From: Paragonimus westermani | Taxonomy: Eukaryota > Platyhelminthes > Trematoda > Plagiorchiida > Troglotrematidae | Reading direction: 5' to 3' | Assembly: GCA_008508345.1 (NCBI GenBank) | Contig: QNGE01000998.1 | Coordinates: 37,357 to 101,356, forward strand | Length of the DNA stretch: 64,000 nucleotides | Shown: positions 33,632-44,962 of the stretch, piece after piece | Position numbering within the stretch: position 1 is the first letter of the stretch | Layout of the letters: every line of letters begins with the position of its first letter | The notes under the pieces: model-generated | Seen by the model: only the letters and a program-made list of their open reading frames with translations | Told to the model about the DNA's origin: nothing | Databases searched by the model: none | Made by a program: the position numbers and the translations under genes

Positions 33632-34468
33632 GTAAGCTTCTCGCGTTTCTTTGAAATGAGGGAATTTTATCTGTCGCTTCTGTGATAGTATTGTTTTAAC
33701 GTTCAGGTCCGTGACATTTTACAGGTGTCCGATGCTTGCGTTTTCAAACCTTAAGACAGATTTCGATTTAACAACACGCATAATTCTTTGATGTTGCGTT
33801 CTTCCTAGAGCATTCTCAGAGTAGCGTGTGGGCTTGTTACCCAGTTTTCCCTTTAAGACTATCCTCTCACCTAAACTAACCACCTTCACTTGGTTTTGCA
33901 GTGTTCCCTTATGAATTCAAAACCATGGAGTGGCCACATCTTTATTCAACAACGAGCCCCATTTCTACCCCAGTTTGGTTCGATTCCATGTCTAAAGGGT
34001 GTACGACATCCATCACCGCAGTTTTATCGGTTAAGATTTGGGGCTCAATCAATGTACACAAGATGGTGATCGTTCGACAGACAATCCGTGTAACTATTTT
34101 TTCGATTTTACATAAACATGTGCCACTGTTACAATTCAAACTGCAAAGCAGCAGTGGGTTGTGAATATCGCTTAACCGCTGTTCTGGTAAGGTACTTCAG
34201 TCTATGGGCACACGGTACTTTGATTCCATTTCATTCGCCTGATGCAATCCCTTTCAGAAGCCACCTTGTGCAGTTAATTGAGGAGTCCCCACATTTATGC
34301 CTCACCTTATTTATTTTCTTATGGTGAGTGTGTTCTTCAGTTTCCATATCTCTCAGTGTGTGGATGGTGCATCCATGGTCACCAAGTGTTGTATCCATTG
34401 TAACTGTTTGAATTTCTTTATCATTATCATAATGGTCGTGAGCCTGGCAAGTTGGTATTGTGGCTCGG

Positions 34469-34863
34469 TGTTACGACCCCCAAGAACGGACAGGAAGACC
34501 ACGAGCAGTACCTCGATCACGAATGAAACGTAACGATATCGCAAACGACACGAATAATCAGAACGCAAGTACTGGGACCCAACTCTCGCAACTTAAAACC
34601 CCCCAACAAGAAAGGAAAAAGACGGCCTTCAAACGAGCTTTATTTGCTGCTCAGCCCGAAGGCAAAACAGTGACTCAAAACGGCTGTATTTATTGGTTTT
34701 CGATGGCCTTGGTCCTAGGACACTGAACGGGCCAATCAGAAGCGAGCGCGCAAACTCGAATCTCCCAAAATGATGGCGGGCATTCGAGTCATCAAAATAG
34801 AAGCATCTATTTCCCTTGGGAAATATAGCGAGTTTTTTTTGGGAAAAAGTGCTTTTCCCAACA
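34469..34863 (+). mobile_element. Solo LTR with 5-bp target-site duplication
   Basis: 395 bp starting TGTTACGACCCCC and ending TTTTCCCAACA, i.e. TGTT...AACA ends as in LTR elements. It is flanked on both sides by CTCGG (34464-34468 and 34864-34868), the 5-bp duplication typical of Gypsy-type integrases. No gag or pol is next to it, so it is a solo LTR left by recombination between two LTRs. The strand is given as TG to CA; an LTR alone does not fix it with certainty. Confidence 0.7.
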
Positions 34864-34942
34864 CTCGGGCCGCTGTTCACTTCAGCAGTGATATGGAATA
34901 TACTAGGAATGTTGCTGAAGGAGTTATAGAACAAAAACATCC

Positions 34943-34979
<37 letters not shown>
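34943..34979 (+). repeat. (AAT)n microsatellite
   Basis: About twelve uninterrupted AAT/ATA units, 80 bp after the solo LTR. It could be the tail of an unrecognised retroposon, but no element body was identified upstream. Confidence 0.9.
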
Positions 34980-34981
<2 letters not shown>

Positions 34982-35059
34982 TTTGAATCACTTCGTTTCC
35001 TTCGGAAATTTGGAGAAAACCGTTAGAACACGAAAACTGATAGATACAAGCATTTCGCA

Positions 35060-37299
35060 TGACTCTTCAGTACCAAATTTACAACAACATTAAACATAAC
35101 CTTTATATCGAATAGTTAGATCTGTCGTCCGAGTGAGGATGGCCTGTTGCTCTGACAGTTTTAAGATACCGTTGCTTTCGACACGTTAATTCGCTCTCTC
35201 AGCCTTGGCAAGGTACAGTGTGAACCAGAACTGTAAATAATGAAGCTGACCGATAGAGTTATCTATATCTCTTCAAGGATCGGTTGGTGAATAACCAAAT
35301 CTGATATTGGGAAGAGGTGTATATCATTTTGGAAGGAATAGTATGGGAGAATTCAATCTGTTAGGATTTGGCTTATTTATTCGGGAAGCCCGTTTGAGGT
35401 TTTGGTTTCTCCCGACACAACAATTCGTACGTTGTATATTCGATTCAGAGCCTGATACCGCTAAGCATTAAGATCATGGTAGTGCACTAGAATGTGCACA
35501 GTTTTGCTGGATTAAGGGTCCAGCCTTTCCCTAGTCCCCGCCCTGAATAACAGAACAATCGTACTTCGTCACCCCCCACCTATTCGTTTACCTGATATGA
35601 GTGATTCTTTAGCCTAGTGGGCACGCTAATCCTCAAACCGCTCTGAGCGTCGACCTCTTTTTGATGTCTATACATTCGTGTGTTCTGCTACACCTAAGTT
35701 CGACGTGGCTTAGTTGTAACGATAAGTGTCTGCCAATCACACACGACTGCGGGTTCGGACTCCGGTTACCCCTACCGCTTCTGCTATTTGGATTCTAAAA
35801 AACGGACAGTATTCATTTTCCAGGTTGCGCACAAATTCTTCCTCCATTCATCGCCTGTACTTACCGCTTGCCATCCGTGCTCTCACATTTCTCACTCGTC
35901 TCCATGCATTTGTCACTCGTGTCCACTTATCGTTCTTGGTCAACCGTCTATCATTCTCGGCCAGATGTTGATCTAAAATTTAATCTATTTCCTGCTGTCA
36001 GCCTACTAATTTGAAACTTCTCGTTCATTTTTGTGAAACATTAACAATTATTGTGTTGGGACGCTGTCGAATGTAGGTGCCACATGTATACCTGACCATT
36101 CTTGATATGATTTATGGGGGTTTCGTCATAAATTCGTTGAAGATGTAGCATACACTTTTCGGGTAACGTTCATACTAAATACTACCATTAATTGCAAAGC
36201 CAACCAACAAGGATTCGCGCCTCTGCTAAACGGGACTGAGACAACTTCGACCTTCCAGAGGTACGCGAACGCAATATGCAATAGTTACACGGTCCCAGTG
36301 TAGTACGTGTGTATACCAACCACAAAGCGTGATCAAATGCCCCTGTTTTATACCCTCATGATGTATCATACAAACATTTTGTTGATAGAATAGTAATGAT
36401 ATCTAAAAGATCAATCGTTTCCAATCTGGTATATTCTGGGGCACTCTGATTCTGTTTTGTTTCTCATTTGTTAAAATGTAATATCATTTTCATCTTTTAC
36501 GATAGAATATGAGCGATTGGTGTGCTCGCGAAAATTTTGGCCTCACTATATCCTGCAGCATCAGTAGGCTTGTATATCTATTTCTTCATACTCAACTTCT
36601 GTGCAGTGGATTTGGTTGTCATGCTGGACAATTATTTTTGCATTCACTGTTGGTTTCTCGTCTTTGTGTCTGGAAACCTTGCAGTAGCCTACAGCAGCTT
36701 AGTCGTTCATGATTCATGCGTTGAAATGTTGCTGGCGTAGCTTGGTAGGATCTAGTGTAAACACTTAGACAGGCAGACAGATATATACCTCGATACTTGG
36801 CTCCCAACCATGTTATGAACGAGCATTATCAGCAGCCATGTCATTTCGTGGCTTGTTTTGGTTTCGTGGTTTAGTGGGCCTCGCTCACCAAGACCACCGA
36901 TTGCTGACAAAGTCGCATGCCCAACCGAAGTCAACCGACGTCTTTCTGCGGGTACAGGCCATCGGTAGGCGTATTTGCCCTCAAGGTTCGCTAAAACCCG
37001 TGTTGCCATGTTAGTCTTGTGGTCTCTCCGTATCATTTTCGTTAAGACTACTTTTGCTTCCACTCATTGACACCAACAGCATCAAAATTCTAATGCAATA
37101 ACTGAAGCTCTGTAGTGGGTTTTGAGCGGGCAAAGTACGCGTAACATAAGATTTATTCGAGTTATTGCGCTATTCCGGTAATCGATTTCAACCCGTTTTG
37201 GATTTTGATTGTGAGCCGTAGGCCTGTAATACTTGAGAAATTGAAGACGCAAGTCTAGCCATGGATACTAACCGATTGAATGAGGATGATAATGTTATG
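35060..37299. other. Intron sequence, no gene recognised
   Basis: No protein motif supported. A weak tRNA-like stretch lies at 35705-35775: an A-box-like GTGGCTTAGTTG followed about 45 nt later by GCGGGTTCGGACTCC. A 103-codon minus frame at 36752-37063 has no recognised motif. Confidence 0.4.
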
Positions 37300-39103
37300 A
37301 ACCGCGTGGGTTGACAATTGATGCAAAATCACTAACGCTCAGCGTTCACGATAACCCGGCTTAGCTACGACGGTTGCACTAACAATCTGCGTTATCACGG
37401 ACTATACGACGACGCACGAACTACCGCAAATGAAGAAGACAGGAAGACAGGGAACCTTCAGCCAAGAATATATGTGATCTCAACTAAACGTGTTCAAACT
37501 ACACTGAAAAACTCCACCGCATTTATATTGTTCAAGTGGAGGCTCATACAGTGGTGAAGAAGAATAAACAACATTTTCAGGTTAATTGTGGCATTATCCC
37601 AACAGATAAATCTTGTTCATGGATGATAAACAGGTGACAACTGACAGACATTGAAAAGCCCCGTGATCTACTGCTTGATACACAATACCTTCTGCTGTAA
37701 AAGTCAACTTCCCTCCTCGAAAATTTCCTTTCTGTATGTATGCGAAAATTAGCACTGACAGTGCTTAGTTCTCTGCTCGAAGGGACTACCTGTTCAAAGT
37801 ATGCGTTTTATTTGCTGTAGCACCTAACCTACACACATGTTGTAGGTCATTGGATCCTCAGCTGCTTGGGTACACTGATGAAAGCAAACCTTGAAATTAC
37901 CTCGGCGGTATGGACACGGACTCTTGTTCTTGATATGGTCTGGGCTTGAACACATTGGTACCATCCAAATTACTTGCGGTTCAAAATAGCACATGCTAAC
38001 ATTTTGTGGGTTATTTTAGTAGGAAATCAGTACTTGGACGTCGTTCTTTTTGGTCCGCTGGAGATACTGTGTGAACACAACTCATATTTTGAGGCAGACA
38101 ACATACCCCCTCCGATTTGACCTCGGATGACGACAATAGAAAGACGTTCTCTTCAGCGTCTCACCTAAAGAAACTTGCTGAATTAATTCTGCTTTTTTTC
38201 GTGACATTCTTGGTTTTGACACTTATCATCATCATCAGTCACCATCCTCATAGACAGCAATATATCAGTGGTTTACACCGATGCCTAACTGCCATATAAC
38301 CATGAAGAAAAAGCACACACTATGTGGGAAGGGACCTAATTACAGAAAACAACTACGTCTATATTCAAACATTCAACATCAAGGTGCCTACACCTTGCAA
38401 ACAAACAACCGAGCGGTAAGTGAAAATAACGCGTCATCAGCAAGACATCCTCTTTACGGTTTTCATTGCCCCGCGTCATTAAATGCCATCATTTCACAGT
38501 CAGCTCGGTCAAACAACGACAACATTCACCCCACTGAGCCCGATCAGCCCCCACCTCATCTAACGTTTCAAGTCACCGACTCTGTGAGTCGCGAGAGCCC
38601 CAGCCCGGGAGATGAACCCGCCTCACATTGACTAACCCCTTCGTGAACCATTTCATTTCCCTAAGCCAGGTCATCATCTGTCCACCCCAAACCTTGCACC
38701 AATCGACCATAGCGTCGGCAAATAGTACCCAAAGTGGCAAGAAACTAGCTGACATCCGCGATCTACGACCTAACCATCCAAGTCTGTATGAATGTGAGGA
38801 GTGAACAAAAGGACTCGTATGACAATCAGTCCTGAACACCTGCTTCCTAACCTCCTTGTTGCGCACTTGCTGATGCCACCCGAAGGGAGCGATTGAACGC
38901 AGACATTACGTCTTCTACCCTCAACGACCATGTTTCATGGCCGTAAAGTAATACAGCCCTCATTGTTGTCTTAAGTTTCAGAGAGATACCTCACTGTCGT
39001 CATAGGTGCCTCCGATTGGCGAACACCGCCCTAGTCTTGGAGATATGCGCTCCCATTTTATTCCCTACACCTCCACTGTCGTCGCTGATGCAGCTTCCTA
39101 GAT
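37300..39103 (-). repeat. 1.8-kb inverted duplication, arm 1
   Basis: Reverse complement of about 56136-57941 and nearly identical; open frames of 60 and 116 codons inside are the same in both copies. From the LINE side it contains the C-terminal RT blocks, the 3' UTR and (TGA)n tail (to about 38230). It then continues for about 930 bp of sequence that is not part of the LINE 3' ends seen elsewhere. It ends at CCGCGTGGGTTGACAATTG. It lies in intron 1, antisense to the gene. Confidence 0.8.
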
Positions 39104-39180
39104 TTACAAACCGGTCAACATTCTCCATGACTTCATTATCTAACATTAAAGCCATGGAGGATTTTGGCCGGTTTTAATAC
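38235..39180 (-). pseudogene. RTE-type LINE 3' end, minus strand
   Basis: Read on the minus strand: NEVMENVDRFVNLGSCISDD (about 39145-39085), then GAHISKTRAVFANRRHL, VLLYGHETWSLRVEDV, GWLGRRSRMSASFLPLWVLF, VWGGQMMTWLREMK and LPGWGSRDSQSR. This is the C-terminal half of the same LINE family, 5' truncated, followed by the 3' UTR and a CATCATCATCAT tail at 38226-38237. Frame changes separate some blocks. Confidence 0.8.
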
Positions 39181-41500
39181 ATGGAGAGGTGCATCAGCGA
39201 CGGTGTATGAATGAATGTTTTGAAATCGCGACATAGACATCACGTTTGGATTCAGCTAGTTATGATTCGCGGAGCGCTTGAATTTGTGTTGTACGATGAT
39301 TAATTATCCGATTTATTTGTTGGCCCGGTTATCATTTCATATCGACGGTTTGCATAAATTTATAGGTTCAAGTTACGTGCTATGTTCTCTGTTTTGTGCG
39401 CAGGGTTCCGCTTATGGTGAGTTCACTTCTGCGTGCACCAAATTTCACATTCTGTTGTCATTGTGGTGTCGTTTATTCCCCAGTAACTGTGTCATATTGC
39501 TTAATAGAATTCGTTTTTCTTCTGAACGTTCTGCTTCATGTGTGTATATCTTTTTTTTAAAATAGGTGTCAATGGCGATAATCGTTGTTACAGTAGCCCT
39601 CGCGTATGTGATTTTCCACATTCAATCGTGTTACTCATTAGTAGCCGCTGATTTTGACAAAAATATCCATCTGTTGCATTTTTGCCTCTTCTATTAGAGC
39701 TGCTTTGGGTATTTCGGTGGCATTGACAATTTCAGAGGTTTGCTTAGAAAAAGTTAATTTTGATTTACTCTGCCTGCCCTAGTTTGATTAGATTTCTTGT
39801 TCGTTTGTGAGTGGCGAAACTGTGTCAATCTTTCAAATCAGTTGTGCAATTATCTTTCACGCCCTGGTGTATGCACTCTCATCGACACAGCTTTTCTCTT
39901 TGCGGACCCCAATTCGACTAATTCCATTGATGTGCTTTTGTACTGGCTACCAATTCTGGATATACCCTTATATGGATTTTTAATGGAATATGTCAAAAAA
40001 AACTGCGTTTTCCGTGGCGATTGATTTTGGGTATGAAGTTTACAATAGATTACGCCTCAAGTAGTAAGAATGGGAGACTATAAATGTGTGTGATAAGTGA
40101 CCCTTTGACGTTCACTGTAAGCTCTTCTTTATGGTTGCGAATACGGACTTTGACTTTATTTCGGGAAATTCGCCCATCGGGTGCAATAAACTTGCATCTA
40201 CGTTATTCGGCATTGCTTTCGTCATCTCTTTACCTATCTGCTGCTCATTTATATGTTTCATCATATGTACTGCTGATTAACCATCTACTGAAACTGTTTG
40301 CTCAACTGTTTCTGTTCGTGTGTGATAAACGCGCAACTATGAATAGAACTTATTTCGGTGAAAATTTGACATGCACTTGTGTTAAACACTCAGGCCTGTT
40401 GTTTCTCCAGTGTAGTAATTCTCAATGGTTTGCAGTTAGTTTTCAGTCTGTTTAAATCACATCAAGAGACTGCTTCTTTATCCTGAGAATGGCTAGTTTT
40501 CATCCATAAAAACTGGTCATTCTTAGCAGTAATAATAATGACAAATCGAGTCGTGTGGGTTGTGCTGTTTAAATGGGAACGAAACCTACACATGTTGAGT
40601 TCAACGATTTAGAAACGAAATAACTAATAAGCTCACTTGTCGGCTCGGTAAACTCTAGAGAAGTGGTTTCGAGGCCCATCAAAGTCCTAGCCTGGCATGA
40701 CATCATTCAGGAACTGCACACAAACAATCAGGTGCCGGCGTTTGTGGATCTAGATCCAGATTTGGTGCACGTTCAAAAAGAGCTGAGATTTTATCAGAAA
40801 ATTGTTTGTATACTTCCAAGCGAAAGTGTTTGAGTCTGTTCAATATCTTGTATTACGGGTCCACAGGAACCTGCGATGGAACAGTGTGATCGATGAGAGA
40901 GAATGCAGATGTTGCTGGTCCTTGAGTGGAAGTTATGACAGTAAAATATGTATTCATATGGACTACGTAAAAACGAATTCTTATCACTTGCTTGACAGCA
41001 TGATTGATTTAAGGGGATCAGTATGTACAGTGGCAAGTATTTGGGTAATATTTGTTATGGGATGGATGCATTCTGGATGTCTAACCCCGGGTGCAGCTCC
41101 ATATGCTGCTAACGTCAATTGACATCCGAAACTAAAAATAAAGCATCCACACACTGATGACGTCACCTCGCTTGGTGATGATACGTTTGCAACCTAAATG
41201 CCAAGCTCGGCGAACATATCAATACCATAGACAGACTATATTCACTTTATCCCTAGTTTAAGGCGGATAGTCCGTATCGCAATATTGTTGAACAAACAAT
41301 TCCAGAAAGACACATCAAAAACGAGGTTATTGGCGGGCTTGAAAAGCGCAATTTCTTTTGATGGTGCCATTTCATCCTGTCTGCGTAAGAGGAGGTTGTA
41401 GGCTATCCCTTTGGATTACACCAGGTTTAGTTGTCAGGTGAGAGGTTACAACTCTATTGAGCTACGTTTATTTTGCTCTGTTGATGAAGTGATCATCTGG
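39181..41500. other. Intron sequence, no gene recognised
   Basis: T-rich on the plus strand with open frames up to 123 codons that show no motif. No repeat partner seen in the window. Confidence 0.4.
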
Positions 41501-41504
41501 TAGA

Positions 41505-42020
41505 TTAATCTAGATCAATTGAATTCTTTGACACTATTGCTTGTCGCGAGGCTGCTCGATTTACACAGTTGAAAGCATTGCTGTTGTCCAAAAAATGTTG
41601 ACAGATTGTCTTATATCTTTTTGTTGCCAAAACAGGTTGGGGAAGACAATTGACAACATTCGGTGTCAGTTCTGAATGTTGATAACCATGCTGGTGAAAA
41701 TCGCTAGTGATTAGTTGGACTATCATTCTAGCAAGTAGAAGTTTCTGTAATACGGTCGTTTTTGCGATGATACACCTTGTTCAGCTTGTCATATGAAACT
41801 CTTTTTTGAAGTTACAATTATCCGTAAAATCCTGCAGCTTTTGTAAATTTGTCTGTGCACTTAAAAATATTAAAGCCACCCGAAGTTTAGTTAGTGTTTC
41901 TGCGCAATACTTGAGAGCAGTTGAGGATAGTCCATCTGGTCCAGTAGCCTCGCTGATTCTCCATTTAGGCTTCTCTACGTATTTCACCTTGTTACACGCT
42001 GTTTTGTGTCACGTCCGTTT
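41505..42020 (-). pseudogene. CR1-like LINE RT N-terminal fragment, minus strand
   Basis: Minus frame 41987-41781 reads ATGPDGLSSTALKYCAETLT, the P-G-P-D-G-L block that begins RT domains of this LINE group. After a frameshift, 41726-41505 gives ICQHFLDNSNAFNCVNRA, resembling the Y-L-D-F-x-K-A-F-D-x-V-N-H palm block with the first D retained. Short and broken. Confidence 0.55.
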
Positions 42021-42595
42021 CTATCGATCATCGATTTACACACGTATTTGTGACAGATGATTCTGCGTTTTGCGGTTAGTGCGATTCCTTTCATGCATAA
42101 ACCCAGTTTTCGTTCAAACACTCATTGCATGAAGTTACAGGTGTGAACAGTTGTGAAAGTGGAAGCGTCTAACGGTGTCCGACAAGACTGTTCACTTAAC
42201 AAAAATGTGTGTGAATTTAGCTGTTCCTTGGGTTTAGTTATCAGCGATTCTTGACATGTTTACAAGTAACGTCAGATGTACACCTTTGGACATTCGTTTA
42301 GTGTCATGTTTTTGCGCTCCATCTCTGTTCATCTTGTAAACTTCCCTCTTTGACCTCATTTCTTGTTTATATATGTGAAACTTGATAGACCCTTTCCATT
42401 ATTCGTTAAAAACGTCACTCAATTTGGTACTGCAGTCTAAAACGCATTTCATCTTAAATGATTGCGTATTTTATCGTTTCTGTTGGAATTCTGCATTGTT
42501 CGCCTCGGTTGCTTTTGCTTTGTTATTGTTTCCTGAATCCGTTTGTACTCTCCAATTCGTAACGTACATACTACCATTTTCTCTCTTCCATTCAG

Positions 42596-43035
42596 CCGCC
42601 TCTGGTTTACAGCACACATTCAGACAACCTCGCACTGTCGGTCGTTGTGAATTCCGGCCTAGAACATTACATAGTCCTCCGTCTAAAATGCCTGCTTCCG
42701 ATGCGTACCACTGTTCCATTCCTGCTCCGAAAATGTCCACGCTGGATCGCAGCGCGTCGCCATTTGCGCATGCTGATCCCAAACGTACTCCACTGTTGTC
42801 TCGTTTATTAGCTCCTGGGTTTGCTACTCCCGGACTTGCGGATAACCAGGACGATACGTTTCCTGAAGCATCAGTTCACTCGTCTTCCAGTATGTGTGCC
42901 TCTGACTCCACAGTCACAGATCACGCGACGGAGTCGACGATTGCAAAAGCAGCGAAACCGGGTACCCCGATGCAGATTGTACCGCAACAACGATGCAAAA
43001 CCAGAGTGGCTCGGTTTGCTCCTGTGACCTCCCGT
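42596..43035 (+). CDS. Host gene exon 2
   Basis: 440 nt between CCATTCAG| and CGT|GTGAGT, with good pyrimidine tract and a consensus donor. The reading frame starts two bases in (phase 1 acceptor) and ends on a complete codon. Encodes 146 residues beyond the junction codon: ASGLQHTFRQPRTVGRCEF, SPPSKMPASDAYHCS, TLDRSASPFAHADPKRTPLL, then an S/T-rich stretch with HSSSSMCASDSTVTDH, ending TRVARFAPVTSR. Low in hydrophobics and rich in S, T, P, consistent with disorder. No domain recognised. The same frame is closed by stops only outside the splice borders. Confidence 0.7.
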
Positions 43036-44955
43036 GTGAGTAGTGTGTTCGCAGCTGAACTTGCCTCTGTTAACTTATTATGCTTCATTCATACTTACAA
43101 CCAGATTACCAAGATCGCTATTAAAGCATTTTTCGGTGCAAGTTTTATTCACATACTTGCTTGTACTTACGTAATCTGCAGCTTCCGTATCCGGTTCAGC
43201 CTGCCATGGTGACTGAGGTTAACGGGCGCCTACGTACACCCGTCACCACAGTTGTATTGTTCTGCACTATTTTTAGTTCTATCCATACACATTTCGTGTC
43301 CAACGTAAGCCTATGAAAAGAGGGTGGTAGTTTACGTGTGAGTGGAGACCTTTCTAGTGTAGCTCATCTGGGCTAGCTAGCAGAATAATAGTCCTAATTG
43401 ATTTCCTCTCGCCTGGGAACCAAAATAAACGATTCTCCAATGGTAAGATGTAAGATGAGAAGATATTAGACTACTAAGGACAGTAGGTAAAGTGTTACTT
43501 CCGGGAAGAGTTCGCACAGAGGAGGAGCAGATGCTAGTTTATTCTACATAAGCTCTGGAGACTATAAGGATCATAGTTTTAACTGACTCAAGATACATAA
43601 TAAGAAGCAGGCTGAAGAATAACGAACGTGACATAGACGTTATCGTCCACAATCATGAGATTGTTTTGGTTAACTGCCGAGGATGGTTGATTTCCACAAG
43701 TGAATCACGTGGCTGCACTGGACGTGCTAGCCTTGCTTTTGTTGACAGATCTTGGATATGTTGATGGGTCACCAGCCCGAGACGCCTGCGCGGTCACACT
43801 CTGTTGCGCCATAAGTCATGTCAAGCACGTAGATTCATGATGGCATAGCTGTCGCTAGTGGAACTTTCATGGGCCCGTCCGGACCATACTTCACTGTGAG
43901 CCCTATCCGTGATTGTCCTTCTACTAAATAAATTATGTATCAGGTCATCCTGACCTCTTCTGCTGTCTTGCCGCCTTGGGTTTGGGTTCCGCCAGGCACA
44001 ACCATATCTGAAACCGAAAGGAAATAGTCAGATAAAAAGCATTAACATTCAGGGTTGTGTATTGCACTACAGACCGCTCAAAAGTCCCTTGGCAATGAGG
44101 CACGATTCCACAGAAATACAACAGAACTATTCTTATGGTTGCGGTACTGCTTCTCTCTGAATAATGAAGTTGGGGATTAGAAAAGATATGTTCAACCAAG
44201 ACAGCATTCCAATTACTTGACGGCTGACTGCGGCAGTGTATTATCTAACAATCGAGAAACGTTCTGTGTGACTCAAAAGCCTAATGTAGGTTCGGACAAA
44301 TCCGCTACGCACGTCAGTAACTGGAATCAGATATTAATGTATTATTCACTGTTCTTTGAGTGATCCAGCTTCTCACTACCAAATGAGTAATTGGATCCCG
44401 ATAATGGCCGCCAAGAAAACCCACTTCTTGTTTTTTTTTACAGGTCAGACTTCTTATTCAAAGCTTTGTGGCAGGAGTTCTTAAGTCATTGCCCTTTGTC
44501 GGCGTTACCGACCGGGAAGTGTCGGATGTTACCGTTACCCTGGAAGACCAGTCTATTTATTTTCCTCCTCATCTTCCTTGAGTTGTAATTTTTCGTCAAA
44601 AATGAATCCTATTGAACGCTGTGCAAATAACTGATACTAACAACGACGAACGAATAACGCGAACAGGGATCCTTCCCGATTGGCACTGGACTCCGAAATA
44701 TTAGGACCAATAAAAACATGGACAAAGCAGACTCCGGATATACAATGTGTATAGCTACCAGACATTGCAAATGTATGTGAATTCCTTGTCCCTATGGAAG
44801 TGTGTTCTTGTAACCATGTGAACGCGTGAATATGTATTTGGATTCCACACTGATTCAATTCTCAGTAATGGCTTGAAATATCAGGGTTTGGGCAGCAGAG
44901 TCGTGTTCTTTGAGTAAGGTTTACGTTAACCCTAACGTTTTCATATTTTCAAGCT
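43036..44955. other. Intron 2, first part, no gene recognised
   Basis: Begins with the donor GTGAGT. No motif or repeat supported until the LINE at 44.96 kb. The full intron 2 runs to 48427. Confidence 0.45.
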
Positions 44956-44962
44956 AAAACAG

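Larger units (their letters stand above)
33632..42595 (+). other. Intron 1 of the host gene (8.96 kb)
   Basis: GTAAGC at the 5' end; pyrimidine-rich CTACCATTTTCTCTCTTCCATTCAG at the 3' end. It holds a solo LTR, an (AAT)n run, a minus-strand LINE copy and RT debris. A possible extra or alternative exon begins after TTGGTTTTGCAG at 33901, because its frame also fits phase 1, but its downstream donor is weak. Confidence 0.55.

Noticed and set aside
34118..34327. 70-codon frame with Cys-rich start inside intron 1
   Set aside because: No acceptor that fits the gene's phase and no recognised domain.
40640..40690. tRNA-like B box (GGTTTCGAGGCCC)
   Set aside because: No matching A box at the right spacing and no stems.
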